Below, in pieces: positions 55,273 through 63,597 of a stretch of 64,000 nt of DNA (its first letter is position 1; each line of letters begins with the position of its first letter). Origin of the DNA: UBA6168 sp964442355 (GTDB lineage: Bacteria; Bacteroidota; Bacteroidia; Chitinophagales; Saprospiraceae); assembly GCA_964442355.1 (NCBI GenBank), contig CAYTZS010000001.1:1-64000 (forward strand), read 5' to 3'. The position numbers and the translations under genes are program-made. A model generated the notes under the pieces. The model made no database searches and was not told where the DNA came from. It saw only the letters and a list, made by a program, of their open reading frames with translations.

Positions 55273-55872
55273 TCACTCCTCCCAACCCACGGGGTCAATA
55301 TCAAAAAACGATGGGCGGCCCAGATGCTGCCCGAACTCCCTCGCCACGTCCTCAATCGAGCCGGGCTGCCCGATTGGATAGAAGTCGTTCTGAAAAAGGT
55401 TGATAAAAACCACTCGCTCTGCCTGAAACAAACGCTTGGTTTTGTCCGCCAGCACGAATTTCAAGGATGTATTGAACTGCATCCATTTCTCGATGTCATC
55501 GCCCCAGCCCGCCTTGGCCTCCTCACGGGTTAGGTTTTGCCCCTGCCCCCCTGTGTCGTTGAACTGCGAGTGATAGACGAACAAGGTATCCCGCTCGGCA
55601 TGGATGAAGAAGTCCTTCACACCCGAAAATTCCTCGATGGCATCTTGAACGATTTCCTTTTCCTCCTGCGTCACCAAAACGGGCACCCGCTTTCGGATGA
55701 CGACACGGGCGTCCTCCGGCAGTTCTACTACCTCAAAGCCTGTAGGCACTTCGCCAATCAGGTCAGGAAAATTGTCGGAAGCGGTGAGATAATAGCGCAC
55801 CCCACCCTTCTTCGTTTCAGCGGCACGGATGCAGTAGGTTTTACCTTGTCGGTTGGTGTAGGTGTATGGCAT
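55273..55872 (-). CDS. Hypothetical soluble protein
   Basis: A 199-residue protein I do not recognise. It starts 'MPYTYTNRQGKTYCIRAAETKKGGVRYYLT' in a beta-rich N-terminal half, followed by 'VPVLVTQEEKEIVQDAIEEF' and an alpha/beta C-terminal half. No signal, membrane segment or known catalytic motif is evident. The ATG at 55872 has no competing start. It stands alone, convergent with the oxidoreductase locus. Confidence 0.65.
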   Translation of the reverse strand: MPYTYTNRQGKTYCIRAAETKKGGVRYYLTASDNFPDLIGEVPTGFEVVELPEDARVVIRKRVPVLVTQEEKEIVQDAIEEFSGVKDFFIHAERDTLFVYHSQFNDTGGQGQNLTREEAKAGWGDDIEKWMQFNTSLKFVLADKTKRLFQAERVVFINLFQNDFYPIGQPGSIEDVAREFGQHLGRPSFFDIDPVGWEE

Positions 55873-56211
55873 AATTCTCAGATTCGTAGGCCGATGTCCT
55901 ACGTTTTCGATACGACAAATATCTCAATCCCATAAATACCACTCATCATAATCCACCGCATATTTTTTGAAAAGGCGCGGCATTCATCCTGAAACCCGAT
56001 TTTCGAATGGTGCTCGTGCTGGTTGGCGATATCGTGGGTGACAACAGGTAATTACGACGGTTTCACCGAGATGGCGGAATGGCCGCTGCTGCCGGGGTGT
56101 AAAGGGATTGGCATTCTACCCCAAGCCACCCTGTGCGCTAAACAGGTACACGCAAAACCGCCGAAAACCCTTATTTTTATCGGGTGCAAATGCTACCACC
56201 ATTGCGCACGC
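55873..56211. other. Gene-free region between two minus-strand genes
   Basis: I see no supported gene, promoter or strong hairpin; short plus-strand frames here lack coding character. Confidence 0.5.
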
Positions 56212-56859
56212 TCATTCATCCACGATATGAAACAGCTTTTTGATGGAAGAGACAATCGTCGTAGCAATGATGGCACCGATAAATGCCAAGAAAATGTCCT
56301 TTTGCGCATCCCAGATGTCGCCCTGTGTGCCGAGGTAAGCATCGCCTTGTTCTTTGAAGAAAATATCGGCCACGGCCCATTCAATCAGTTCGTAGAACGA
56401 GCCGACGGAGAGCGTAATCTCGATGGGCAATAGCCATGCTACCCATGCTGGGGCCTGCAACCAGCGCAGGAACAGCTCCCGCATGGGGTAGGCCAACAGG
56501 AAGCCGAAACCGAAGTGCACGATGCGGTCGTAATGGTTGCGGGGCAAGTCCAACACATCCTTGAGCCAGTAACCAAAGGGGTTTTCGGCGTAGGTGTACT
56601 TTGAGCCGTAAACATGGAAACACAGGAAAATGCAGACGAGCAAGTAGCTCAGGTCACTCAATTGATGCCTCTTGTAACTGTAGATGAGGAATATCAAGGA
56701 CAAGAACGTCAGTGCATTTTCAAGCAGCCAGTTGTTGATGTCGGTGGTGCCGATGAGCGAATTGGCCCAAACCGCCAAGAAGACCACAATGCAGCCAATC
56801 ATCCAAGGGTTCTTGGTCAATGGGGTCCTGTTTTTTGAAATTGCTAATGTGAAATTCAT
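56212..56859 (-). CDS. DUF2238 (YjdF-like) membrane protein
   Basis: A 215-residue inner-membrane protein with about six membrane segments. 'NHYDRIVHFGFGFLLAYPMRELFLR' and 'SFYELIEWAVADIFF' followed by 'GTQGDIWDAQKDIFLAFIGAIIA' are the family hallmarks of DUF2238, with conserved charged residues inside the membrane region. Function unknown. Divergent from the alkB-like gene across a perfect 26-bp palindrome. Confidence 0.82.
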   Translation of the reverse strand: MNFTLAISKNRTPLTKNPWMIGCIVVFLAVWANSLIGTTDINNWLLENALTFLSLIFLIYSYKRHQLSDLSYLLVCIFLCFHVYGSKYTYAENPFGYWLKDVLDLPRNHYDRIVHFGFGFLLAYPMRELFLRWLQAPAWVAWLLPIEITLSVGSFYELIEWAVADIFFKEQGDAYLGTQGDIWDAQKDIFLAFIGAIIATTIVSSIKKLFHIVDE

Positions 56860-56895
56860 TATCGTTGTTTAAGATTGGCGCTCATGAAGTGTTGG

Positions 56896-56955
56896 CGTGA
56901 AAGCGAAGGGGGTTTGGGGCGGCTGCGCTCGCCCCAAACCCCCTTCGCTTTCACG
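56896..56955. repeat. Perfect 26-bp palindrome in a divergent intergenic region
   Basis: Arms 56896-56921 and 56930-56955 are exact reverse complements with loop GCTGCGCT; a further CTCATG/CATGAG pair (56881-56886 / 56965-56970) flanks it. It lies 36 bases upstream of the DUF2238 start (minus strand) and about 180 bases upstream of the alkB-like start, so it is not a terminator of either gene. Confidence 0.9.
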
Positions 56956-57136
56956 GTATGACGACATGAGCCAAGATTAGAATAGCTGCTGTGCATTGTC
57001 ATGGAACAACGCCAAATGTACTGCCCAATTCCGAATTAGTGCCATTGCGCCCAACAGACTTTGCAGATTGAAAAAGCCTTTGCTGTCATGGGAGATTTTC
57101 ACTTAAATTTGTTGCACAACGCCAAACCTTCGTGCC

Positions 57137-58177
57137 ATGATTCGGGACTTGAAATACTTGATAGCTTACTTGTTGCCAATATCCACCTACGCTGCTGTGC
57201 TGTGGCAAGGTGTATGGTCGTTCTCAGCAGTGATTTTGGCATTTATCATCATCCCATTGCTGGAGCAGGTAGTGGGTGGCAGCCCCCAAAACCTATCACC
57301 GGAAGAAGAAGCGGAAAAAGCAGCCTCGCCCTTGTTTGACGTTTTGCTCTACCTCAACCTGCCGCTGCTCTACGTGCTTATTTGGTTGTACCTCTCGGCC
57401 ATCACCCGTGGCGGATTGCAGGCATGGGAGGTCGTGGGCATCACCCTCAGCGCGGGCATCACGGTCGGCAGCCTCGGCATCAACGTGGCGCACGAACTGG
57501 GCCACCGCCAAACATTTCACGAGACTTTGATGGCAAAAATGCTGCTCACCACGGCGCTTTACACCCATTTCAACATCGAGCACAACCGGGGCCACCACCG
57601 CTGGGTAGCCACCGACGAAGACCCCTCCAGCGCCCGCCCCGGCGAGGCCCTTTACGGGTTCTGGTTCCGCTCGATAACTGGCGCTTACCTAAAAGCTTGG
57701 CAGCTTGAAAGCGAACGCCTCCGGCAAGAAGGCAAGGCTGTTTTTTCCATCCACAACGAAATGGTTTGGTTCCAACTGGCACACTTGGCTTACCTGACGC
57801 TGGTGTGGTGGCTGTTCGGCTGGGCAGGCGTTGGCTTTGCCGTGGCGGTGGCGGTCTTGGGCTTCCTGCTGCTCGAAACCGTGAACTACATCGAGCACTA
57901 CGGCCTGCGCCGCAAACGGCTTGCTTCGGGGTTTTACGAGACCGTTTCGCCGCGCCATTCCTGGAATTCCGACCACGAACTGGGGCGCATTTTCCTCTAC
58001 GAACTCACTCGGCACAGCGACCACCATTACAAGGCAACCCGCAAGTACCAAGTGCTGCGCCACTTCGACGACAGCCCGCAACTGCCGCATGGCTACCCAG
58101 CCACCATCCTCATGGCACTGGTGCCTCCGCTCTGGTTTTCGGTGATGGACAAAAGGGTTGGGCAAATTGAAGGCTGA
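57137..58177 (+). CDS. AlkB-type alkane 1-monooxygenase / fatty-acid-like hydroxylase
   Basis: A 346-residue integral-membrane di-iron enzyme. All His boxes are present: H119-E-L-G-H123-R ('NVAHELGHRQ'), 'EHNRGHH' at 148-154, 'NYIEHYGL' at 250-257 and 'RHSDHH' at 292-297, with six or so membrane segments. AlkB enzymes hydroxylate the end carbon of medium-chain alkanes using rubredoxin and its reductase; no rubredoxin gene lies nearby, so electrons must come from elsewhere. Alkane or other alkyl-chain substrate is not decidable. About 350 residues is shorter than many AlkB but normal for Bacteroidota members. Confidence 0.88.
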   Translation: MIRDLKYLIAYLLPISTYAAVLWQGVWSFSAVILAFIIIPLLEQVVGGSPQNLSPEEEAEKAASPLFDVLLYLNLPLLYVLIWLYLSAITRGGLQAWEVVGITLSAGITVGSLGINVAHELGHRQTFHETLMAKMLLTTALYTHFNIEHNRGHHRWVATDEDPSSARPGEALYGFWFRSITGAYLKAWQLESERLRQEGKAVFSIHNEMVWFQLAHLAYLTLVWWLFGWAGVGFAVAVAVLGFLLLETVNYIEHYGLRRKRLASGFYETVSPRHSWNSDHELGRIFLYELTRHSDHHYKATRKYQVLRHFDDSPQLPHGYPATILMALVPPLWFSVMDKRVGQIEG

Positions 58178-58195
58178 CAACTCCCGTTGGTGCGC

Positions 58196-58203
58196 TACAT
58201 TTG
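58196..58203 (+). promoter_or_regulatory. Likely -7 box of gldH
   Basis: TACATTTG, 31 bases before the ATG at 58234; -33 box not clear. Confidence 0.4.
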
Positions 58204-58233
58204 TCTTTCTTTTTGAAAATAGTTCATCAAACA

Positions 58234-58710
58234 ATGCTGAATACAGTCACCCGTAAACTCCTGCTGCCCGCCATTTGCTGCCTTTTGCTAACTGCCTGCA
58301 ACCAGGATGTCATTTTCGAAGAAACGATTGACATCCCAAATGCCGCATGGAGCTACGACGACAAATTGCCGTTCGAGTTCGAGGTCAGCGACACCACAAA
58401 AGCCTACCAAGTGCTGCTCGACATCGGCCACGCTGGCGATTTCGGCTTCCAAAACTGCTATGTCCAAATCACCACCCGCTTCCCCGGAGGCGAGGAGAAA
58501 AAGCAAGCAGTCAGCCTTGAGCTAGCCGAGCAGTCAGGCATTTGGAACGGCGAGTGCCGTGGCAACACCTGCCACCTCGAAATCCCGCTTCAAGGCAAAG
58601 CAAAGTTCAAGCAACCGGGCAAGCACAGCATCATCGTTGAGCAGTTCATGCGGGTGAACCCATTGCCTGGCATCAATTCCATTTCATTGAAAATCAAGCA
58701 ATTGGAATAA
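58234..58710 (+). CDS. gldH: Gliding motility lipoprotein GldH
   Basis: A 158-residue lipoprotein needed for gliding in Flavobacterium. Signal 'KLLLPAICCLLLTAC' ends at the lipidated Cys; the mature part 'VIFEETIDIPNAAWSYDDKLPFEFEV' then 'QVLLDIGHAGDFGFQNCYVQITTRFPGGE' and the C-terminal 'EQFMRVNPLPGINSISLKI' match the GldH pattern. I use the ATG at 58234; the earlier one at 58201 falls inside the -7 box region. It is the only gld gene visible here. A stuttering inverted repeat separates it from the aminotransferase gene. Confidence 0.85.
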   Translation: MLNTVTRKLLLPAICCLLLTACNQDVIFEETIDIPNAAWSYDDKLPFEFEVSDTTKAYQVLLDIGHAGDFGFQNCYVQITTRFPGGEEKKQAVSLELAEQSGIWNGECRGNTCHLEIPLQGKAKFKQPGKHSIIVEQFMRVNPLPGINSISLKIKQLE

Positions 58711-58798
58711 AGGGTTTAGGGGGTTTAGAAGGGTTTAGGAGGTTTAGTTTGGAGCCATTCTAAATCCTCTAAACCTCCTAAACCCCTATAAACCTCCT
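58711..58798. repeat. Stuttering inverted repeat, gldH / aminotransferase junction
   Basis: Left arm 58711-58749 repeats ggtttag(a/g)(g) four times, starting on the base after the stop codon; right arm 58760-58798 repeats ctaaa(c/t)c(c/t) four times and ends three bases before the ATG at 58802. Confidence 0.9.
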
Positions 58799-58801
58799 CC
58801 A

Positions 58802-59641
58802 ATGATAAATTACTACTCCGTCAACGGCGAACTGGTGCCCAAGGAGCAAGCCTCGCTCGGCGTCACCGACCTTGCCATCCAGCGTGGCTACGGCCTCTTC
58901 GATTATTTTGTGGTGACAAAAGGCCAGCCGCTCTTCTTCGAGGACTACCTCGACCGAGTGGAGCAGTCGGCGAAGTGGCTGCGCTTGGAGCTGCCCATCA
59001 CGAGAGAGGAGCTTCGTGAGCAGGTCATGCGGCTCATCCGGGCCAATGGCGAACAGGAAGCAGGCATCAAAATCATCTTGACGGGCGGCTTTTCCGCCGA
59101 CGGGTATGCTCCCGCAAAAAGCAACCTTGTCATCCTCGAAATGCCGCCGCCCGTGTACCCGGCCAGCAAATTCGAGCAAGGCGTGAAGTTGATGCTGTAC
59201 GAGCACCACCGCACTTTTCCCAGTGCAAAGTCCATCAACTACCTCGTGGGCATCTACCTGCTGCCACAACAACAAGCCGCTGGCGCTGAGGACGTGCTTT
59301 TTCACGCCGACGGCCACATCTACGAAACCACCCGAGCCAATTTCTTCATCGTCACCAAAGACAACACCATCGTCACGGCCAGCGAGGGCATCTTGCACGG
59401 CATCACCCGCAAGAAATTGCTCGAAATAGCCCGCCACCACTTCGCCGTGGAAGAACGAAGGCCCACTCTCGAAGAACTGCACATGGCCAAAGAAGCCTTC
59501 ATCACCAGTAGCACCCGCCTGCTCATGCCCGTGGTGCAGGTGGACGACGTGACCATCGGCGAAGGCAAGCCTGGCCCCATCTCCCGTCGGTTGCTCGAGC
59601 TGATGCGTGAGGAAGTGGAGCGCTACCTAGCCGACCATTGA
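58802..59641 (+). CDS. Class IV PLP-dependent aminotransferase
   Basis: A 279-residue fold-type IV enzyme (branched-chain aminotransferase / D-amino acid aminotransferase / aminodeoxychorismate lyase group). Motifs: 'GVTDLAIQRGYGLFDYF' near 20-36, the PLP Lys143 in 'SAKSINYLVGIYL', Glu175 in 'HIYETTRANFFIV' and 'GITRKKLLEIAR'. The second residue set ('LFDYFVV') is more like the BCAT/DAAT subgroup, but the exact substrate is not decidable. The start codon lies directly behind the right arm of the inverted repeat. Confidence 0.85.
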   Translation: MINYYSVNGELVPKEQASLGVTDLAIQRGYGLFDYFVVTKGQPLFFEDYLDRVEQSAKWLRLELPITREELREQVMRLIRANGEQEAGIKIILTGGFSADGYAPAKSNLVILEMPPPVYPASKFEQGVKLMLYEHHRTFPSAKSINYLVGIYLLPQQQAAGAEDVLFHADGHIYETTRANFFIVTKDNTIVTASEGILHGITRKKLLEIARHHFAVEERRPTLEELHMAKEAFITSSTRLLMPVVQVDDVTIGEGKPGPISRRLLELMREEVERYLADH

Positions 59642-59863
59642 TTTTGGCACCACGCTTTTGCCCCGGAGTAGGGGAATTGAACCGTCTGCCACATCCTCTT
59701 TTTGTGGCAAACGGTTAAGCTATCCTTAAAACAAGCTGGTTTTTGTGGAGCGTCCTCCCCGTTGGCCTCCTCTTTTCACGCATTTTGGCAGTGCCATTGT
59801 TTTATTACATGCCCAAATAACAAAACCAGGCATCATCATCGTTTTAAGCAAAAACAAAAGTCC

Positions 59864-60850
59864 ATGAAGTCATTTTCCGCTTTCGCAAAATTTGCCCTGC
59901 CCCTCCTGCTCACTGCCGCCATTGGCTGCAACAAGGACGACGACGCACTCCCTTCCGACCTCTCCAAGTTCTACCGCATGAAGCGTTTTGAGGTGGGTGT
60001 CGTACCTGAGCAGCGCATGGTGCAGGTGCTTTTTCAAGTCACCGACTATTATGGCAAAGGCGTCTCCACGCTCACCGAGGATGATTTCATCGTCACCGAA
60101 AACAAAGGAAAAATTGACTCCGAGGCGGATTTGCGGGTGGGCATCAGTTCCATCCCGTTTGAGCTAAAAACCGTGTTGCTGCTCGACATCACCCGCAGCG
60201 TGGAAGGTTTGGTGCCCCAAATCAAGGACGCCGCCCGCTCGCTGGTAGAAACGAAACTGCCCGACCAGCAAATCGCCATTTACACATTCGATTCGGAGAC
60301 GCACGAGGTGCAGGCATTTACCAAAAACAAGCAAGACTTGCTCGCCGCCATTGACGACATTCCCGAAACGGGCCTCGTCAACTCTACCAACTTGTACGGC
60401 GCCGTGATGGATGTGGCCGGACTCTGGGAAGACAGCTACGCCATTGACGGTATCGTGGACGGCAGCATGGTCATCTTCACCGATGGCAGACACAACGCCT
60501 CACAAACCATCACGCTTTCTGACGCACTCAATGCCCTCGGCCCACGCCGGGCGTACGTGGCCGCACTCAACAGCCCCGACCTTGACGAGGCGGCGTTGAA
60601 AACGCTCGCCAACGACCCCGAACGCTACTTCAAGGCAGAGGACTCGGCAGGCTTGGAACAGATGTTCACGAACATTCAGGCAGAGATTCAAAGCCTGTCC
60701 AACAGCATCTACTTCCTGTACTACCAAAGCCCGATTTCCGACCCGACACCCTACCTCAACGAACTGGTCATCGAAATAAAGGACAACCTCAACAGCGGCA
60801 AAGACAGTCAGGTTCTGGAGTTGTTCAACAGTGAGGGCTTTGGGCAGTAG
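59864..60850 (+). CDS. VWA-domain lipoprotein
   Basis: A 328-residue lipoprotein: signal 'FAKFALPLLLTAAIGC' with lipidated Cys about residue 22, then a von Willebrand A domain whose MIDAS motif is DITRS (variant of DxSxS) in 'TVLLLDITRSVEGLVPQ', with later Thr ('LVNSTNLYGAVMDV') and Asp ('MVIFTDGRHNAS'). It probably binds a protein or matrix ligand in a metal-dependent way. The ATG at 59864 gives the signal peptide; the upstream frame from 59702 does not. Converges with the haloperoxidase-like gene. Confidence 0.82.
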   Translation: MKSFSAFAKFALPLLLTAAIGCNKDDDALPSDLSKFYRMKRFEVGVVPEQRMVQVLFQVTDYYGKGVSTLTEDDFIVTENKGKIDSEADLRVGISSIPFELKTVLLLDITRSVEGLVPQIKDAARSLVETKLPDQQIAIYTFDSETHEVQAFTKNKQDLLAAIDDIPETGLVNSTNLYGAVMDVAGLWEDSYAIDGIVDGSMVIFTDGRHNASQTITLSDALNALGPRRAYVAALNSPDLDEAALKTLANDPERYFKAEDSAGLEQMFTNIQAEIQSLSNSIYFLYYQSPISDPTPYLNELVIEIKDNLNSGKDSQVLELFNSEGFGQ

Positions 60851-60879
60851 CGAGTTTTGGCAAAAATTGACAAAAAAAG

Positions 60880-60909
60880 GCGGCCTGCCGGATGAATCCG
60901 ACAGGCCGC
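60880..60909 (-). terminator. Terminator between VWA and haloperoxidase-like genes
   Basis: GCGGCCTG.CGGAT / ATCCG.CAGGCCGC hairpin; T-run on the minus strand (60879-60872), so it chiefly serves the minus-strand gene. Confidence 0.8.
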
Positions 60910-60935
60910 TTCGTATTTCAATTGATCACCTAAAA

Positions 60936-62477
60936 TTATTCCGCCCCATCGGCAGTTGCTACCTCCACCGCATAGTTGCCACAGGCTTTGCCTTGTGTGT
61001 TGCCCACTTCCGCATCAAAACGATAGTGGATGCCTCCATAAATCCTAGAGTCGGCAGCCTCCTTCGCCCAAGCGTCAAATTTCGCTTGGTCGGCAGGAAA
61101 AATATGCGACAGCACAGCAGCTGCGGCAGCCGAGAAAGTGGAGTGGCCAGAGGTGTAGCTTGGGAAGTTTGGCGTGCCGAGTATGGCCTTGAATCCCGGA
61201 ATGGTTTGAATGGGACGAGGGTAGTGGTAGTAGTATTTGGCGTCCCAGCAACTAATGCCCGCATCCATGATGGCCATGTTCATGTAGGCAAAAGTGCGGG
61301 CGGTGCGCAACGGGTTGAACTTGTTTTCGACGATGGCATCGCTTGCGAAGCGATTCCAGTGGCCCGGCGGCGTGTAGGTGCCCAAGCCATCCGACCAGAA
61401 ATTGGCGATTTTGCGCTGCTCTTCCGTCAGGTTGTCGGCGATTTCCTTCAACTCCGCAGCATCTTTCTCAAACTCCGCAGAACCAATTGCCGGGGGTGGC
61501 CCTGGGCGTACTGCCTCCACGTTGGGGATACACCACGGCTTCACCCGACCAAACAACGGCGTTAGGCCAACTGGCCGTTGGGGTGTTTCCAAGTTCTGCC
61601 AGAACCAGCCAAATTGGGCCTCGGCAGCATTTCGGAGCGAATCGGAGACAGGCTTCGGCGCCTGAGCACTTTTCATCCCATCGGTCTTGGCCCTGTTGAG
61701 GAAAACGTTGGCCACCCCTCGACCCAACGAATCGCCAGCAACGATGTCGCTTTGCACGTTCACCCCCGCCCAAACGAGGCTGTTCTGGTGCTCAGCAGCT
61801 TTCTCAGCTAGATAGTCTTTTTCCAACGGGAACATGGCGGTCAGGATAGCCTTTGAAACAGCAGCCATGGCTGCCCCATCGGAAGGGTAACCTGGCAGGT
61901 CGGTCTGCGGCAAGTGCGTAACGACCGTGGGGTCAGCTTTGTATGGTGCTGGGCGGTTGTACTGGTATTTGTAGTGCCAAGTAGCAATCATGGCATCGAA
62001 CTGGGCAGCACTCCAATAAGCCAGCATCCGGCAAGTATAAGGCGGATGGGCAAACGGGAAATTCGGGTAGTTGCCAGGATTGGCTGGGTCGGGCAATGTG
62101 TATGTGCCGTCTGCATTTGGAGCTGGTATCAAATTGTACTTCGCCGCCAGTTCTCGTGCGATTTCGTTCCAGCGGATGAGGCCGTTGTTGCTCCAATATT
62201 CCACAGCTTCCTCCTGCTCAGAAGTTAGGTTTGCAGACGCAGCTTTTAGGTCAGCGAGTTCCGCTTGGTAGCTGGCTGCGCTGGCGCTTTCAGGTGCCGG
62301 GATTGCAATTTGGCCTGCGCTATCAAGCAAAATAGGGTTCCAATCGCCGCCGTTTTCATCCAAGGAGGCATAGTCGTAAGCTGAGAACGAAAGTTGGGTC
62401 GGCAAGTCTTTTTCGCAGGACTGGAGTATGACCAGTACTGCAAAGAGGGCTGTTCCGAAATATAAAATGCGCTTCAT
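60936..62477 (-). CDS. Vanadium-haloperoxidase/PAP2-type lipoprotein with a duplicated domain
   Basis: A 513-residue exported lipoprotein ('LFAVLVILQSC', Cys21). The C-terminal half has the full vanadate/phosphate-binding set of the PAP2/vanadium chloroperoxidase superfamily: 'YPRPIQTIPG', 'SYTSGHSTFSAAAAAVL' and 'DSRIYGGIHYRFDAEVG'. The N-terminal half has a similar but damaged set ('NRPAPYKAD', 'GYPSDGAAMAAVSKAIL' where GH is replaced by GA, no SR..GGIHY), suggesting an internal duplication with one dead half. Either a haloperoxidase or a phosphatase; the sequence favours the VCPO-like group. Located in the periplasm or outer membrane, beside outer-membrane protein genes. Confidence 0.8.
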   Translation of the reverse strand: MKRILYFGTALFAVLVILQSCEKDLPTQLSFSAYDYASLDENGGDWNPILLDSAGQIAIPAPESASAASYQAELADLKAASANLTSEQEEAVEYWSNNGLIRWNEIARELAAKYNLIPAPNADGTYTLPDPANPGNYPNFPFAHPPYTCRMLAYWSAAQFDAMIATWHYKYQYNRPAPYKADPTVVTHLPQTDLPGYPSDGAAMAAVSKAILTAMFPLEKDYLAEKAAEHQNSLVWAGVNVQSDIVAGDSLGRGVANVFLNRAKTDGMKSAQAPKPVSDSLRNAAEAQFGWFWQNLETPQRPVGLTPLFGRVKPWCIPNVEAVRPGPPPAIGSAEFEKDAAELKEIADNLTEEQRKIANFWSDGLGTYTPPGHWNRFASDAIVENKFNPLRTARTFAYMNMAIMDAGISCWDAKYYYHYPRPIQTIPGFKAILGTPNFPSYTSGHSTFSAAAAAVLSHIFPADQAKFDAWAKEAADSRIYGGIHYRFDAEVGNTQGKACGNYAVEVATADGAE

Positions 62478-62515
62478 TTTTTGTTAGATTTAAAATTGAA
62501 CAATGATGAGTGAAC

Positions 62516-63451
62516 TCACTTCCAAATGCCGAACTGGTAGGTAACACCGCCAGAAAATACGGTGGATTGCCCCATGTTTCGGCCAGTGAGCACCTGACTG
62601 CCGGAAGCAATAAAGCTGATGATGCTGCCCTTCACGAACGGGATGTAGTATTGAAAGCTGAGGCTAGCCCTGGTTACATCCATGTTGTTTGACGGAAAAG
62701 GCATGTCTTGGCGGCGAATGTCGAAGCCGCCGAGCGTGTTCATACCGTCATAAGAAGCCTCGATTTTCAGCGAGTTTTTCAGCACCAATGCACCTAACGT
62801 AGCGCCGTAGGTTGCAACGTTGGGCATGTCCACCTCATCACTGTAAACACCGTGCGTGGTGTAGTAGTAGTCACGCTCGATGGTGGTGTTGCTGCGTAGG
62901 TGGTAGCCAGCATGGGCACGGGCATACAGCCCTTTATCCAGCTCATAAATCAGGATGCCCCGACCAGTAGCTTCAATGGCACCGAGGCCAAGGCTGAACG
63001 GCAGGTAGTCGGCTAGGTAATTGGTGGCTGGGCCAGTAAGGCCAAGCACTGGATAGAAACCAAGCGAGCCAGGGCCCAGTTTGAAGTCAACGGCACGGGC
63101 TTTTACCCAAATACCCCAATCCTGAACGCCCTGAACGCCTACCATTTGGCCAGCGCTGGCCTCGGTTTTCATCCAAGGCAGTGCGCCGAGCACATTGATG
63201 CGGTCGGTGATGCCGAGTGCGAACATGCCCATCACAGTTTGGCGGGTCAATGTGCCAATATTGCCATTCTTACGCTTGAGGGTGCCTTCCCAATACTCGT
63301 CCCAAGTGTCGTGGCTGTAAATGGCGGCAACGCAGAGCTGCCCTTTTTCCATCATAATGGCATCAGTGGGGGTTTGTGCCGCAGTTTTGGAGATAGCCAA
63401 TAAAGAACATAAAATCATCGGCACAAACCATGGATGTTTAGCTTTTTTCAT
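62516..63451 (-). CDS. Outer-membrane beta-barrel protein (transporter-like)
   Basis: A 311-residue exported protein: signal 'PWFVPMILCSLLAISKTAAQ', then alternating hydrophobic strands and a C-terminal 'FSGGVTYQFGIWK' barrel end. 'TLTRQTVMGMFALGITDRINVLGALPWM' and 'GDWGIWVKARAV'-like segments resemble the Bacteroidota 'transporter'/MetA-pathway outer-membrane family. Substrate unknown. The ATG at 63451 is chosen over the one two codons upstream for the better signal peptide. Close behind (upstream on the minus strand) the haloperoxidase-like gene's partner, probably in one transcript with the gene at 63598. Confidence 0.75.
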   Translation of the reverse strand: MKKAKHPWFVPMILCSLLAISKTAAQTPTDAIMMEKGQLCVAAIYSHDTWDEYWEGTLKRKNGNIGTLTRQTVMGMFALGITDRINVLGALPWMKTEASAGQMVGVQGVQDWGIWVKARAVDFKLGPGSLGFYPVLGLTGPATNYLADYLPFSLGLGAIEATGRGILIYELDKGLYARAHAGYHLRSNTTIERDYYYTTHGVYSDEVDMPNVATYGATLGALVLKNSLKIEASYDGMNTLGGFDIRRQDMPFPSNNMDVTRASLSFQYYIPFVKGSIISFIASGSQVLTGRNMGQSTVFSGGVTYQFGIWK

Positions 63452-63597
63452 TGTCAAAAGGAATTAAGCAATGGCAAGGAAGACCGTCGAAATGGTCATA
63501 CCATTACCTTGCTGTGAGTACTTAGCAGATTGGATGGGAAATGCGGCCCACTAAGTTTTCACTCAGAAGGCCGCATTTTAAGTTTAAAGAAATAAGC

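Noticed and set aside
56023..56433. Plus-strand frame overlapping the DUF2238 gene
   Set aside because: Overlaps the conserved C-terminus of DUF2238 on the other strand and shows no family features.
59642..59720. Minus-strand tRNA- or tmRNA-like 3' end ('ggttcaattcccc')
   Set aside because: The T-stem does not pair properly and no acceptor, D-arm or anticodon arm can be fitted; a plain stem-loop (GCCAC/GTGGC) explains part of the sequence.
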